Below, piece after piece: positions 1-7,484 of a stretch of DNA of 64,000 nt; position 1 is the first letter of the stretch, and each line of letters begins with the position of its first letter. The stretch spans positions 1-64,000 of the forward strand of contig NZ_JNJA01000020.1 of the NCBI RefSeq assembly GCF_000702665.1. Reading direction: 5' to 3'. The notes below the pieces were generated by a model. It worked only from the letters and a program-made list of their open reading frames with translations, made no database searches and was not told the DNA's origin. The stretch comes from Solidesulfovibrio alcoholivorans DSM 5433. Lineage in GTDB: Bacteria; Desulfobacterota; Desulfovibrionia; Desulfovibrionales; Desulfovibrionaceae. Both the position numbers and the translations under genes were made by a program.

Positions 1-344
1 GGGGATGATCCCCTCCTGGACCTCCCCGACGCGGGGGTGGGAAACGGGCGGGAGGACGGTCGGTGGGCGGGGCGTCGGGGGCTGTGGTCGCGGAAATGGG
101 GCTGCCCCGCAGGCCGCAAAGCCGGCCAGCACGGCAGCCCCATTTCCGCGACCACGGGCGCCAGCGGCGAAGCGCCGCATCTTAAAATTAGGTCGGTAAA
201 ATCCCTTTAAACTCACCCCGAAGGGGCGACGGGCCTCGCCGACGTACTCCCGCCCACGACCACGCCTCCGCCCGGTCCCCTCTCCCCCGTCCAGGGCGGC
301 CGGGGGGGATGATCCCCCCGGCCGCCGGAGGCATCTTCCTCTTA
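1..344 (-). repeat. Long composite palindromic repeat, copy A (cut by the window edge)
   Basis: This stretch holds no credible gene. Its two ends (about 1-35 and 298-344) are inverted copies of the same GC-rich palindrome (GGAGG-TCC-AGGAGGGGATCA type, followed by CCGCCGGAGGCATCTTC). The middle shares, in reverse complement, the ordered landmarks of 10608-10895: CAGCGGCGAAGCGCCGCAT, CCCCGAAGGGGCGACGGGCC and CACGACCACGCCTCC. It therefore looks like one element present twice in opposite orientation. Copy A carries an extra hairpin block at about 91-160 that copy B lacks. The element abuts the 3' end of the phosphatase gene at 345. Confidence 0.75.
84..155. repeat. Perfect 23-bp inverted repeat inside copy A
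   Basis: GTGGTCGCGGAAATGGGGCT (84-103) continues to 106 and is repeated as an exact reverse complement at 133-155. The loop of 26 nt (107-132) can itself fold (GGCCG.. CGGCC). The block is absent from the otherwise similar copy at 10608-10895, so it appears to be an insertion at the GTGGTCGC/CAGCGGCG junction. It could form a strong RNA hairpin on either strand; no promoter or T-run is evident. Confidence 0.7.
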
Positions 345-2510
345 TTATCCTACTATTTCACTCTTCCCTTGCCCATCCTCGAGCACCTTGATGGCGACGA
401 GGGTCACGTCGTCTTCGGGCTGCACGTCGCCCAGGTACTCCCGGAGTCCTTCCAGCACGGCTTCGACGATGCGTTGCGCCGATTCGCCGTGGTGCGCGCT
501 GAGCAGGGCGCGGACGCGGTCCTTGCCGAACATTTCGCCGGCGGCGTTGCGTGCTTCCCAGAGGCCGTCGGTGGCAAGCAGGGCGACCTGGCCGGGTTTC
601 ATGCCTTCGGCGGAGTTCTCGGCGTAGCGGGCTTCGGTGACAATGCCGAGCGGCGGGCCGCCTTTGTCCGGGATATCCTGGGCGAGGCCGGTTTCGGCGT
701 CGAAAAGGATGATGGGGTCGTGGCCGGCGCGCACCCAGTGGAGGCGTTTTTTCTCGGTGTCGATGGCGAGGTAAAAAAGCGTCATGAACCGGCCGGTATC
801 GGCGAGGTCGGCGCACAGGAGCCGGTTGACGTCGTCCATGACACTGGCCAGGGACCCGGGCTGGAACGAGCGCATGCGCAGGAAGGCGCGGGCGGTGGTC
901 ATGAGCAGGGCGGCGGCGATGCCGTGGCCGGTGACATCGCCGATGATGACGCCGAAGCGGTTTTTGTTTTCGTTGGGTTCGTGGATGAAGTCGAAGTAAT
1001 CGCCGCCGGTTTCGTCGCTGTAGAGGCTGGTGCCGGCGATGTCGAATCCGTCCAGGCCCGGGGCGGCCTGGGGCAGGAGGTTGCGCTGCACTTCCTCGGC
1101 CAGGGCCAGGGCCTGTCGCAGCAGTTCGTTTTTGCGCTGGATTTCCATGCGCGCTTCGTTGATCTCCTGATTGATGACGCGCGTGAGCGCCTGGGAGCGG
1201 TCTTTTTGCGCTTCCAGGCGTTCACGCGAGTCGTTGGCCCGGGAAAGCGCCTTGGAGAGGGAGCGGATTTCGCGTTCGAGCGTTTCGGTTTCGCCGGCCG
1301 GGCAGGGCGGTTCGCCGGGCTGGGGCAGGGGCGCATGGGGCGGTTCGCCGCCGAGGACCAGGGCCACCAGCGAACCGTTTTGCAGGTGCAGGGGCAGGTC
1401 CGGCGCGGCGGCGCTCAGTTCGCCGTGGCAGTAGAAGCCGGCCACGGGCGTTCCCGGCGGCAGGGCGGCGGTCATGCGGGAAACTTCGTCGTCGGCCTTG
1501 GTGCCGAGGATGTCCTTGCGGGTGGAGCAGGAAAAGAGGAGCGCGCCGGCCGGGGTGAAGCGGGCCTTTGCGTCGGCGGCCAGGGCCTTGGCCGTTTCCC
1601 GGAGGTCTTCGAGCATTTCCGGGCGGTTGGCCTCGGCCAGCTGGACCATGGACCCTTCGGGCACGCCGGCGGGAAACTGGATACTGCCGTCGCCTTCGCT
1701 GAAAAAGGCCGGGGCGCGCAGGATGAAGTCCTTGTGTTGCTCGCAGGCCACGGCCAGCGGCAGTTCCACGGCGGGTTCGGCGTGGGGGCCGAGGTAGTGG
1801 CGGTAGAAATCGAGCGCCGAGCCTTCGCCGATGCGGCTGACCACGGACCCGGAGACGCCCGTGACGCGCGCCAGGCCGCCCACGGGCCGCCAGCCGCGCG
1901 CGAGGCGGAAGCGCATGGGAACTTCGCCGGAAAGGAGCAGGAACGGTGCGGCGTGCAGCAGGATTTCGCGGTTGCAAAACTGACGCACGGGCCGCCGGTC
2001 GCTGAGTTGCCGGCCGGCCACGCCGCCGAGCACGAGGCCGCCTGGGCCCACGACGGCGGCGAGCGCCTGGCCGAAGTCCTGGACGCCGCCCCGGCCGCCG
2101 TCGGGAAAGGCGAGGCAGAGTTTCACGTCGCCGGGCAGCGGCTCGCGGGCCTGTTCCAGGGCGGCCACGGCCGCGGCGCGGATATCGCCTCCGGGCGCGG
2201 CGAAATCGCGCACCAGACCCGTGGCGCAGGTTACGCCCTCGCCGGCGAACGCGACGAGCAGCACGGAATCGTCGCTGACGCCGCCGGCGGCGGACATTTC
2301 GCCGGCCGAGGTGGCCCCGGCCAGGGGCACGCCTGGGAAGGCCTCTTCGATGGCGGCCAGGATGGCCTTGTGGTCGTAGCTGACGCCGGCGAAAAGGAGC
2401 AGACCCACGGGCGTGCGCCCGCCGAGCTGTTCGCTGCAGGAAGCCGCCGCGCCACGGGCGGCGCAATCCGCGTCCAGGCACTTCGCGTGCCCCACGGCCA
2501 TTCGCAACAT
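345..2510 (-). CDS. FIST sensor domain / SpoIIE-type PP2C phosphatase
   Basis: This 721-residue protein probably dephosphorylates serine/threonine on an anti-sigma-factor antagonist or similar partner, under control of a small-ligand sensor. The N-terminal half (about 20-350) has the FIST and FIST_C pattern (VGLLLFAGVSYDHKAIL, GATSAGEM). About 405-480 is a charged coiled coil, ending in the QRNLLP motif that precedes SpoIIE domains. About 485-715 is the PP2C-like catalytic domain with GGDYFDF and GDVTGHGIAAAL metal-binding motifs. No membrane segment is seen. I chose ATG at 2510 because GGAGG lies 6 nt upstream; an in-frame ORF reaches 2597 without a ribosome site. The gene stands alone, and its stop is followed by the composite repeat. 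The phosphorylated partner is not in the window. Confidence 0.9.
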   Translation of the reverse strand: MLRMAVGHAKCLDADCAARGAAASCSEQLGGRTPVGLLLFAGVSYDHKAILAAIEEAFPGVPLAGATSAGEMSAAGGVSDDSVLLVAFAGEGVTCATGLVRDFAAPGGDIRAAAVAALEQAREPLPGDVKLCLAFPDGGRGGVQDFGQALAAVVGPGGLVLGGVAGRQLSDRRPVRQFCNREILLHAAPFLLLSGEVPMRFRLARGWRPVGGLARVTGVSGSVVSRIGEGSALDFYRHYLGPHAEPAVELPLAVACEQHKDFILRAPAFFSEGDGSIQFPAGVPEGSMVQLAEANRPEMLEDLRETAKALAADAKARFTPAGALLFSCSTRKDILGTKADDEVSRMTAALPPGTPVAGFYCHGELSAAAPDLPLHLQNGSLVALVLGGEPPHAPLPQPGEPPCPAGETETLEREIRSLSKALSRANDSRERLEAQKDRSQALTRVINQEINEARMEIQRKNELLRQALALAEEVQRNLLPQAAPGLDGFDIAGTSLYSDETGGDYFDFIHEPNENKNRFGVIIGDVTGHGIAAALLMTTARAFLRMRSFQPGSLASVMDDVNRLLCADLADTGRFMTLFYLAIDTEKKRLHWVRAGHDPIILFDAETGLAQDIPDKGGPPLGIVTEARYAENSAEGMKPGQVALLATDGLWEARNAAGEMFGKDRVRALLSAHHGESAQRIVEAVLEGLREYLGDVQPEDDVTLVAIKVLEDGQGKSEIVG

Positions 2511-2601
2511 GGAAAACCTCCCGGCATCGGGTGCAAGCGGCTCTTGTGGCCGCGACGCGTCGTAACGAAAGAATCGGTTCGTTGCGGCGAAAGGCAAGGG
2601 C

Positions 2602-3342
2602 CTACGTCATGTACCAGCCGCCGTTGACCGAGACGGTCTGGCCGGTGACGTAGCCGTTTTCCACGAGCGTGGCGACCACGGACGCGGTTTCCTCCACGGT
2701 GCCGAAGCGCCCGACGGGCAGGAAATCGGGCCGGGCCACGGGGTTTTCGGAAACCATGTCGGTGCTGATGAGCGCCGGGGCCACGACGTTGGCGGTGACG
2801 CCCTCCCGGGCGAGGTGGGCGGCGTAGAAATGGGCCAGTCCGTGCATGCCGGCCTTGGATGCGGCGTAGTGCGGGCCGACGATACCGCCGCGCTGGGCGG
2901 CCACGGAGGAGATGAAGATCAGGCGGCCGTAGCGGCGGCGGCGCATGTCCGGCAGCACGGCCTGGGCGCAGTAGAAGGCCGAGCTGAGGTTTACGGCCAG
3001 GGCGTCGTTGAATTCCTGCGCGGTGACGTCCTCGATGCGGCGCGGCACGGCCACGCCGGCGTTGGCCACGAGGATGTCGGGAGCGCCCAGGGCTTCGCGC
3101 ACGGCCGCGACCATGTGCGCGACCTCGGCCTCCACGGCCACGTCCGCCGGAAAGACCTGGGCACGCCTGCCAAGGGCGGCCACGGCGGCCGCGACTTCCG
3201 CGGCGGCGTCGCGGCCCGTGCGGCATCCCACGGCCACATCCGCGCCGCGCCGGGCCAGGGCCAGGGCGATACCCCGGCCGATGCCCCGGCTTGCGCCGGT
3301 CACCAGGGCGACCTTTCCGGAAAGGGGCAGGGCTTCGGACAT
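2602..3342 (-). CDS. Short-chain dehydrogenase/reductase (FabG/PhaB-like)
   Basis: A 246-residue classical SDR that should reduce a keto group with NAD(P)H in the cytoplasm. The N-terminal glycine motif TGASRGIG (about 15-22), NAG in LVANAGV, the catalytic Ser in ISSVAA and the YAASK motif (Tyr near 155, Lys four residues later) are all present. The end VSVNGGWYMT is typical of beta-ketoacyl-ACP or acetoacetyl-CoA reductases. A GGAGG site precedes the ATG. It has no fatty-acid or polyhydroxyalkanoate neighbours, so the natural substrate cannot be told; the strong FabG resemblance alone does not prove a role in lipid synthesis. It is separated from the DsrE-like gene upstream by a strong hairpin. 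Confidence 0.85.
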   Translation of the reverse strand: MSEALPLSGKVALVTGASRGIGRGIALALARRGADVAVGCRTGRDAAAEVAAAVAALGRRAQVFPADVAVEAEVAHMVAAVREALGAPDILVANAGVAVPRRIEDVTAQEFNDALAVNLSSAFYCAQAVLPDMRRRRYGRLIFISSVAAQRGGIVGPHYAASKAGMHGLAHFYAAHLAREGVTANVVAPALISTDMVSENPVARPDFLPVGRFGTVEETASVVATLVENGYVTGQTVSVNGGWYMT

Positions 3343-3364
3343 GGACGACCTCCAGGATGTCTTG

Positions 3365-3399
3365 CCGAAGCGGGCGGCGTTTGTCGCCGCCCGCTTCGG
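3365..3399. terminator. Perfect 15-bp stem-loop between DsrE-like and SDR genes
   Basis: CCGAAGCGGGCGGCG (3365-3379) pairs exactly with 3385-3399 around a 5-nt loop, immediately after the stop of the 3404-3760 gene. There is no T-run, so it may stabilise the 3' end or terminate inefficiently rather than act as a classical intrinsic terminator. Confidence 0.5.
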
Positions 3400-3403
3400 G
3401 GCA

Positions 3404-3760
3404 TCATACGCTTAGCACTTTCCAACCGCCTTTCAAATAGGCCGTCAGCGGCTCGCCCGCGTATTGCACGGTGACGCCGAGCGCCCGCAGGGCCTCGGCC
3501 ACGCCGTGGTGTTCGGCGCAGGCGCGGCAGGCCAGCACGGTCACGCCCGCGGCCATGCACTCGGCCACTTCCTCCTGCAGGGCCGGGTCTTCGGCGAGCA
3601 GCTGCGCCGAGGGGCCCCAGACCAGCAGGTGCACGGTGTCCCACCAGCCCTTGAGGCGGGAATTTTTCGCGTACATCAGCGCCATGTTGCGGGCCGCGTC
3701 GGGATCGCGGCTGATCCACAGGACCACGAGGCCGGGGGCCGTATCCTTGTCTGCGTTCAT
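3404..3760 (-). CDS. DsrE/DsrF-like small protein
   Basis: A 118-residue alpha/beta protein of the DsrE/DsrF-like superfamily, whose members carry or relay sulfur through a cysteine. Visible features are the LVVLWISRDPDAARNMALMYA N-terminal strand-helix, the WDTVHLLVWGPSAQLL segment, and a cysteine pair in LACRACAEHHGV (near 77-81) where family members place the reactive cysteine. The ending PLTAYLKGGWKVLSV is also family-like. A GGAGG site lies about 9 nt before the ATG. No DsrEFH partners are next to it, so a sulfur-relay role is inference only. It sits between the redox operon and the SDR gene and may be a separate unit, because hairpins flank it on both sides. Confidence 0.75.
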   Translation of the reverse strand: MNADKDTAPGLVVLWISRDPDAARNMALMYAKNSRLKGWWDTVHLLVWGPSAQLLAEDPALQEEVAECMAAGVTVLACRACAEHHGVAEALRALGVTVQYAGEPLTAYLKGGWKVLSV

Positions 3761-3781
3761 GGGCGGACGCCTCCTTCCGTA

Positions 3782-3817
3782 CGCCGCCGCGCCGCCGGCC
3801 GGGGCGGCGCGGCGGCG
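3782..3817. terminator. 15-bp GC stem-loop after the redox operon
   Basis: CGCCGCCGCGCCGCC (3782-3796) pairs perfectly with 3803-3817 around a 6-nt loop, five bases beyond the stop of the iron-sulfur flavoprotein gene. It lacks a T-run. Its position at the end of the operon suggests a terminator or 3' stabiliser. Confidence 0.5.
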
Positions 3818-3822
3818 ACGTC

Positions 3823-4398
3823 TCAGCCGTTAAGCTTTTGCAGCACCCAGGCCATGTTCTTGCCGAGGTTGTCCATGGTCTGCATGCCTTCCTCGTCCTT
3901 TTCCACGTCCCCGGGCGAAAGGCCCCGGCCGAGGTTCCAGTAGCTCGAGCCCGGCACCACCACCTGGTTGATGAAGTAGAAGTGGTTGATGGCGTCGAAG
4001 ACGGCGATGGCCCCGCCGCGGCGCACGGCCACGACCGCGGCCCCGACCTTGCGCGCGAGCAGGTAGCCGCCTGCCAGGGCCACCATGCCGGCGCGGTCGA
4101 TGATGGACTTGATGTTGCTCGTCACGTTGGCGAAGTAGGTGGGCGAGCCGATGAGCATGCCGTCGGCCGCGACCATCTTGTCCATGATTTCGTTTAGCAT
4201 GTCGTTCTTGACGACGCAGTGGCCGTCTTTTTTCTCCCAGCATTTCATGCAGGCGATGCAGCCGTGTATGTTCTTGCCGTGCAGCTGGAGCAGTTCGGTT
4301 TCGATGCCCGCGGCCTCTATGGGCGCAAGGGCGGCGCGCAGCATGGCGGCGGTGTTGCCGTCCTTGCGTGCGCTGCCGTTTATGGCCAGGACTTTCAC
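3823..4398 (-). CDS. Iron-sulfur flavoprotein (Isf-like, NADPH-dependent FMN reductase family)
   Basis: A 191-residue flavodoxin-fold electron carrier or FMN reductase. The N-terminal VLAINGSARKDGNTAAML is the flavin phosphate-binding loop. CIACMKCWEKKDGHC is a compact Cys-x2-Cys-x2-Cys-x7-Cys cluster, as in archaeal/bacterial Isf proteins that bind a 4Fe-4S cluster beside FMN. SPTYFANVTSNIKSIIDRAG is the second family signature. I chose the GTG at 4398: it overlaps the previous stop as GTGA and has AGGAAAGGAG just upstream. It is the last gene of the nitroreductase/flavin-reductase operon, so it probably receives electrons from or passes them to those flavoproteins. Confidence 0.88.
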   Translation of the reverse strand: MKVLAINGSARKDGNTAAMLRAALAPIEAAGIETELLQLHGKNIHGCIACMKCWEKKDGHCVVKNDMLNEIMDKMVAADGMLIGSPTYFANVTSNIKSIIDRAGMVALAGGYLLARKVGAAVVAVRRGGAIAVFDAINHFYFINQVVVPGSSYWNLGRGLSPGDVEKDEEGMQTMDNLGKNMAWVLQKLNG

Positions 4399-4970
4399 GA
4401 CGCTTCTCCTTTCCTGCGTTTTTTGCCCACGCTCCAGGCCTCGGCCACGTGTTCGCCGAGGGTCCAGTAGCGGTTGTCGGGCATGGTGAGCAGAAGCGGT
4501 TTGTATTTTTCCACATCCGGCCTGCCGTTGCTGAGGATCTCCGCGTCGGCCCAGCCGGCCTTGATTTCCCCGATGAAAAACGTGTGGTGGGGCAATCCCA
4601 CGGCCTGCACGAGCGCCATTTCCAGGCAGAGCGGACACTGCCGGATCATGGGCGCGTGCGGCGTGTCGCCGTAGAAGACGTCGAAGAGCGCGGACTTGTC
4701 CACGTTTCGCCCGGAAACCAGGCCGCAATAGTCGGTCAGCTCCACGAGGTCGGGGCCGGGCAGGCACAGGGAGAACGCGCCGTTTTCCCGGATGCCCTTG
4801 CCCGTGTGCTGGCGGTGGTTGATGGAGACGCCGATCATGGGCGGCTTGTGCCCGACGCGCGTGACCCAGGCGGCGGCCATGAAGTTGACGCGGCCTTCGA
4901 CCACGGCTCCGGCCAGGACCACGGGCATGGGCGGCAGGATCTCCGCATCGAGGCGGACCTTGTCGCTCAT
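4395..4970 (-). CDS. Flavin reductase-like (flavoredoxin family) protein, paralogue 3
   Basis: A 191-residue FMN-binding split-barrel protein of the flavin-reductase-like/flavoredoxin family. Family marks are PPMPVVLAGAVVEGRVNFMAA at the start, the HTGKGIRENGAFSLCLP segment, DYCGLVSGRNVDKSALFDVFYG, and the C-terminal DNRYWTLGEHVAEAWSVGK. The ATG at 4970 overlaps the preceding gene's TGA as ATGA, and its own stop overlaps the next start as GTGA, so translation of the three genes is coupled. It is clearly paralogous to the proteins at 4967-5536 and 5538-6128. Flavoredoxins of Desulfovibrio move electrons during sulfur metabolism; which partner is used here is not visible. Confidence 0.85.
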   Translation of the reverse strand: MSDKVRLDAEILPPMPVVLAGAVVEGRVNFMAAAWVTRVGHKPPMIGVSINHRQHTGKGIRENGAFSLCLPGPDLVELTDYCGLVSGRNVDKSALFDVFYGDTPHAPMIRQCPLCLEMALVQAVGLPHHTFFIGEIKAGWADAEILSNGRPDVEKYKPLLLTMPDNRYWTLGEHVAEAWSVGKKRRKGEAS

Positions 4971-5536
4971 TTGATCGCCTTGCCGAGCGACCAGCCCGGG
5001 CCGAGGTCGACGCCGAGGCCGTAGTAGTGCCGGTCCTCGGGCGCGAACACGATGGGCTTGATCGCCAGGGGATCGGGTTTGCCGCCCTTCATGGCCGCTT
5101 CTTCCACCTTCACGTCCAGGACTTCGCCGACGAACATGGTGTGCACGCCCAGTTCCTGGATGTGGATCACCTTGCATTCGACCACGAGCGGGCATTGCGC
5201 CACGTAGGGCGCGTCCACGAGCTCGCTTTGAACGGGCGTGTAGCCGCAGGCCGCGAACTTGTCGTGGTCGCGGCCGGAGACCATGCCGCAGTAGTCCACC
5301 TTGGCCACGTCGGCCTCGCCGGCCACGTTGATGGTGAAGGCCTTGCGCTCCATGAGGGCGGCGTAGGAGTACCGGGGCTTTTGCAGGGAGACGGTCATGC
5401 ACACGGGCTTCGAGCAGCAGATGCCGCCCCAGGCGGCGGTCATGAGGTTGGGCTTGCCGGCGGCGTCGTAGCTGCCGATCATCCAGGCCGGGGTCGGCAG
5501 GGTCATGGTTTTCGCGCCGAGGGATACTTTGGCCAT
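4967..5536 (-). CDS. Flavin reductase-like (flavoredoxin family) protein, paralogue 2
   Basis: A 189-residue flavin-reductase-like protein. It matches the classical flavoredoxin layout best: MAKVSLGAKTMTLPTPAWMIGSY at the N-terminus, AWGGICCSKPVCMTVSLQK (flavin-binding strand), DYCGMVSGRDHDKF, and a C-terminal HYYGLGVDLGPGWSLGKA. I chose ATG 5536 because AAGGAGCG lies just upstream; the open frame continues to 5638 but runs into the previous gene. It overlaps the next gene by 4 nt (ATGA) and starts 1 nt after the previous stop. It is one of three tandem paralogues that have clearly diverged from each other in the cysteine-bearing loop. Confidence 0.87.
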   Translation of the reverse strand: MAKVSLGAKTMTLPTPAWMIGSYDAAGKPNLMTAAWGGICCSKPVCMTVSLQKPRYSYAALMERKAFTINVAGEADVAKVDYCGMVSGRDHDKFAACGYTPVQSELVDAPYVAQCPLVVECKVIHIQELGVHTMFVGEVLDVKVEEAAMKGGKPDPLAIKPIVFAPEDRHYYGLGVDLGPGWSLGKAIK

Positions 5537-5537
5537 G

Positions 5538-6128
5538 TCACTTCGCTCCTTTGGCGGCCACGTAGGCCGGATGGTCCCGTCCGGCCCGCCAGCAGGGGGC
5601 CACGGGTTCGCCGAGTGCGTAATACCAGCCGCTTGCATAGTCGAATAAAAGCGGCCGGACCTTTTCCAGATCGACCTTGTCGCCGTCGCGCAGGCAGTCC
5701 TCGTCCACGTAGGTGGCGACGAGCTCCCCCACGAACACCTCGTGGGCAGGCAGGTCCATGACGTCGTGCAGCCTGAGTTCCATGTTGACCGGGCACTCCC
5801 TTATCATGGGCACGTTGCCGCGCGCGCCGTAGAAGACGTCGAACACGCGCGACTTGTCCACGCGGCTTCCCGAAACGATGCCCACGTAGTCCGTCGCCAC
5901 GGCCATGGACGCGCGCGGCAGGCAGATGGAGAAGCCGCCCGTGTCGCGGATGGCCTGGCTGGTGTGGCGGTACTTCTTGAGGCTGACCGTCAGGTACTGG
6001 GGCGCGGCGTTATTTAAGATGCCCACATGGGCGATGGCCAGGAAATTGGGCCTGCCGTCGGCCATGGCCCCGACGAGGGTCGCCGGCATGGGGTAGAGGG
6101 CGCACACGGGTCCGATCGGGCGTTGCAT
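5538..6128 (-). CDS. Flavin reductase-like (flavoredoxin family) protein, paralogue 1
   Basis: A 196-residue flavin-reductase-like split-barrel protein. Recognisable segments are PMPATLVGAMADGRPNFLAIAH, the LTVSLKKYRHTSQAIRDTGGFSI strand, DYVGIVSGSRVDKSRVFDVFYG and GWYYALGEPVAPCWRAGRDH. The chosen ATG (6128) is 10 nt after the nitroreductase stop; the longer open frame upstream only overlaps that gene in another frame. It is the first of three tandem paralogues between the nitroreductase and the iron-sulfur flavoprotein. It may be a flavin reductase feeding the nitroreductase, or an FMN electron carrier. Confidence 0.85.
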   Translation of the reverse strand: MQRPIGPVCALYPMPATLVGAMADGRPNFLAIAHVGILNNAAPQYLTVSLKKYRHTSQAIRDTGGFSICLPRASMAVATDYVGIVSGSRVDKSRVFDVFYGARGNVPMIRECPVNMELRLHDVMDLPAHEVFVGELVATYVDEDCLRDGDKVDLEKVRPLLFDYASGWYYALGEPVAPCWRAGRDHPAYVAAKGAK

Positions 6129-6138
6129 CGCGTGCCTG

Positions 6139-6654
6139 CTACCAGTGGTTTTGGTGGATACGCTCGGGCTTGAAGCGGTCCACGCGCTTGAAGTCCTGGG
6201 CCGGGTGGCCCATGACCACCAGGGCGTGGGCCTTGACGCCCTCGGGCAGGGCGAGCAGCCTCGCGAGCCCTTCCATGCGCTCGGGCCGGGGATAGATGCC
6301 GCACCAGACCGTGCCGAGCCCGAGCCCCCGGGCGGCCAGGAGCAGGTTCTCCACCGCGGCCGAACAATCCAGGGTCCAGTAGCCGAAGCCCGGGTATTTC
6401 TCCTGGGCCAGCTCCGCGACCACGGCGATGGCCAGGGGCGCCTGCCTGACCATGGCCGCGTGGGCATGAATGTCCGGGATGGCGTCGAGGACCGCGCGGT
6501 CGGTGATGACCACGAAATGCCAGGGCTGGGCGTTGCCGGCGCTCGGCGCGGCCATGGCGGCGCGCAGCACCGTGTCCAGGTCTTCCCCGGACACCGGGGC
6601 GTCGGTGAAGGCGCGAATGCTGCGCCGGGTATGGATGGCTTCCAGCAGTTCCAT
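6139..6654 (-). CDS. Nitroreductase-family FMN oxidoreductase
   Basis: A 171-residue member of the nitroreductase family, FMN-dependent NAD(P)H oxidoreductases. MELLEAIHTRRSIRAFTDAPV with its RRSIR motif is the FMN-phosphate contact. APSAGNAQPWHFVVI is the second signature. The C-terminal GHPAQDFKRVDRFKPERIHQN is normal for the short subfamily. AAAGGAGG directly precedes the ATG. As first gene of a five-gene operon and divergent from an HxlR regulator, it is probably induced by the compound that the regulator senses. The substrate (quinone, nitro compound, aldehyde-derived electrophile) is unknown. Confidence 0.9.
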   Translation of the reverse strand: MELLEAIHTRRSIRAFTDAPVSGEDLDTVLRAAMAAPSAGNAQPWHFVVITDRAVLDAIPDIHAHAAMVRQAPLAIAVVAELAQEKYPGFGYWTLDCSAAVENLLLAARGLGLGTVWCGIYPRPERMEGLARLLALPEGVKAHALVVMGHPAQDFKRVDRFKPERIHQNHW

Positions 6655-6701
6655 GGGGCCTCCTTTACGGTTTCCGCTTTACGATTTGGGGAAATTCTGT
6701 C

Positions 6702-6760
6702 AGTATACCCAAAAAAGCAAGTAGGCACAAAAAAGTTCAGTAGTACCTATTTGGATACCA
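6702..6760. promoter_or_regulatory. AT-rich divergent control region with candidate HxlR operator
   Basis: The region between the nitroreductase and HxlR genes is the most AT-rich stretch nearby. It contains AGTATACCCAA (6702-6712) and TTGGATACCA (6751-6760), whose reverse complement TGGTATCCAA resembles the first. A partial dyad GTACC-TATTT-GGATAC lies at about 6743-6758. HxlR-type regulators usually bind such repeats next to their own divergent promoter. The assignment rests on position and symmetry. Confidence 0.45.
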
Positions 6761-6771
6761 TGGAGGCAGAC

Positions 6772-7233
6772 ATGGCCGAACAAGGAATTCCATGCGGGCG
6801 CAAACGCTGCCTGGGCAAGGAATATTCGTGCAGCATGGAGCTGTCGCTGGCGGTCATCGGCGGCAAATGGAAGCCGCTGATCCTGTGGCATTTGCGCGAC
6901 GTGCCCACGCTGCGTTTCTCGGCCTTGCGGCGCACCATGCCGATCATCACCCAGAAGATGCTCACGCAGCAGCTGCGCGAACTGGAATCCGACGGCATGA
7001 TTTCGCGCACGGTCTTCGCCGAGGTGCCGCCGCGCGTGGAATACGGGCTCACGGACTCCGGCCGGGACATCATCCCCATATTGGAAGCGCTGTGCCACTT
7101 CGGCAAGCAGTTCGAGGCGCGGTTCGGGGTGGAAAGCGCGGAACACGTCCCGTCGCAGCCGGCCGATGCGCTGGCGGACGACACGGATCTGGCGCTGCCG
7201 GACGGCCCGGCCCGACGCCGCGCGGCGCGTTGA
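6772..7233 (+). CDS. HxlR-family winged-helix transcription regulator
   Basis: A 153-residue HxlR/DUF24 regulator. CSMELSLAVIGGKWKPLILW is the hallmark N-terminal helix with the redox- or electrophile-sensing cysteine region. FSALRRTMPIITQKMLTQQL is the recognition helix-turn-helix, and the wing follows (VFAEVPPRVEYGLTDSGRDI). I chose ATG 6772 because GGAGG ends 5 nt upstream; an ATG at 6760 lies inside that ribosome site. A tail of about 35 residues rich in Ala, Asp and Arg extends past the usual domain. It is divergent from the nitroreductase/flavin-reductase operon, so it most likely controls that operon and itself. Members respond to aldehydes, quinones or disulfide stress. Confidence 0.9.
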   Translation: MAEQGIPCGRKRCLGKEYSCSMELSLAVIGGKWKPLILWHLRDVPTLRFSALRRTMPIITQKMLTQQLRELESDGMISRTVFAEVPPRVEYGLTDSGRDIIPILEALCHFGKQFEARFGVESAEHVPSQPADALADDTDLALPDGPARRRAAR

Positions 7234-7435
7234 AGTGGATGCTTTCCAGGCGATGTATGATTTCTGGCCGCATTTCCTTCTGCGTTCGTATAGATTTTGT
7301 CCAGCGGGACGCCGCGTAGCGCAGCGGCGATGGGACGCGGCGCGGGAGGCGGGGAAGCGGGGTGCAAAAAATGCATAGTGATTTAGTCGGGTAAGCGAAA
7401 GGGGAGGCCCGACGGCGCGACGGCGCGGGCGCTTC

Positions 7436-7450
7436 TGGCACGGGCGATGC
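7436..7450 (+). promoter_or_regulatory. Sigma-54 promoter of the Spy/ZraP-like gene
   Basis: TGGCACGGGCGATGC has GG and GC exactly 12 bp apart and fits the sigma-54 consensus TGGCACG-N4-TTGC. Transcription should start near 7462, giving a leader of about 23 nt that contains AAAGGAGG before the ATG at 7485. In Escherichia coli zraP is known to be sigma-54 dependent (ZraR-activated), which matches the type of gene found here. Confidence 0.75.
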
Positions 7451-7484
7451 TTCAAGGCAGGCATACTCGCAAAGGAGGCGCACC

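Noticed and set aside
309..2627. A 772-codon open frame opposite the FIST/SpoIIE gene
   Set aside because: It is an antisense shadow produced by GC-rich codon use. It lacks any domain and a ribosome site, whereas the minus-strand frame has clear FIST and PP2C motifs.
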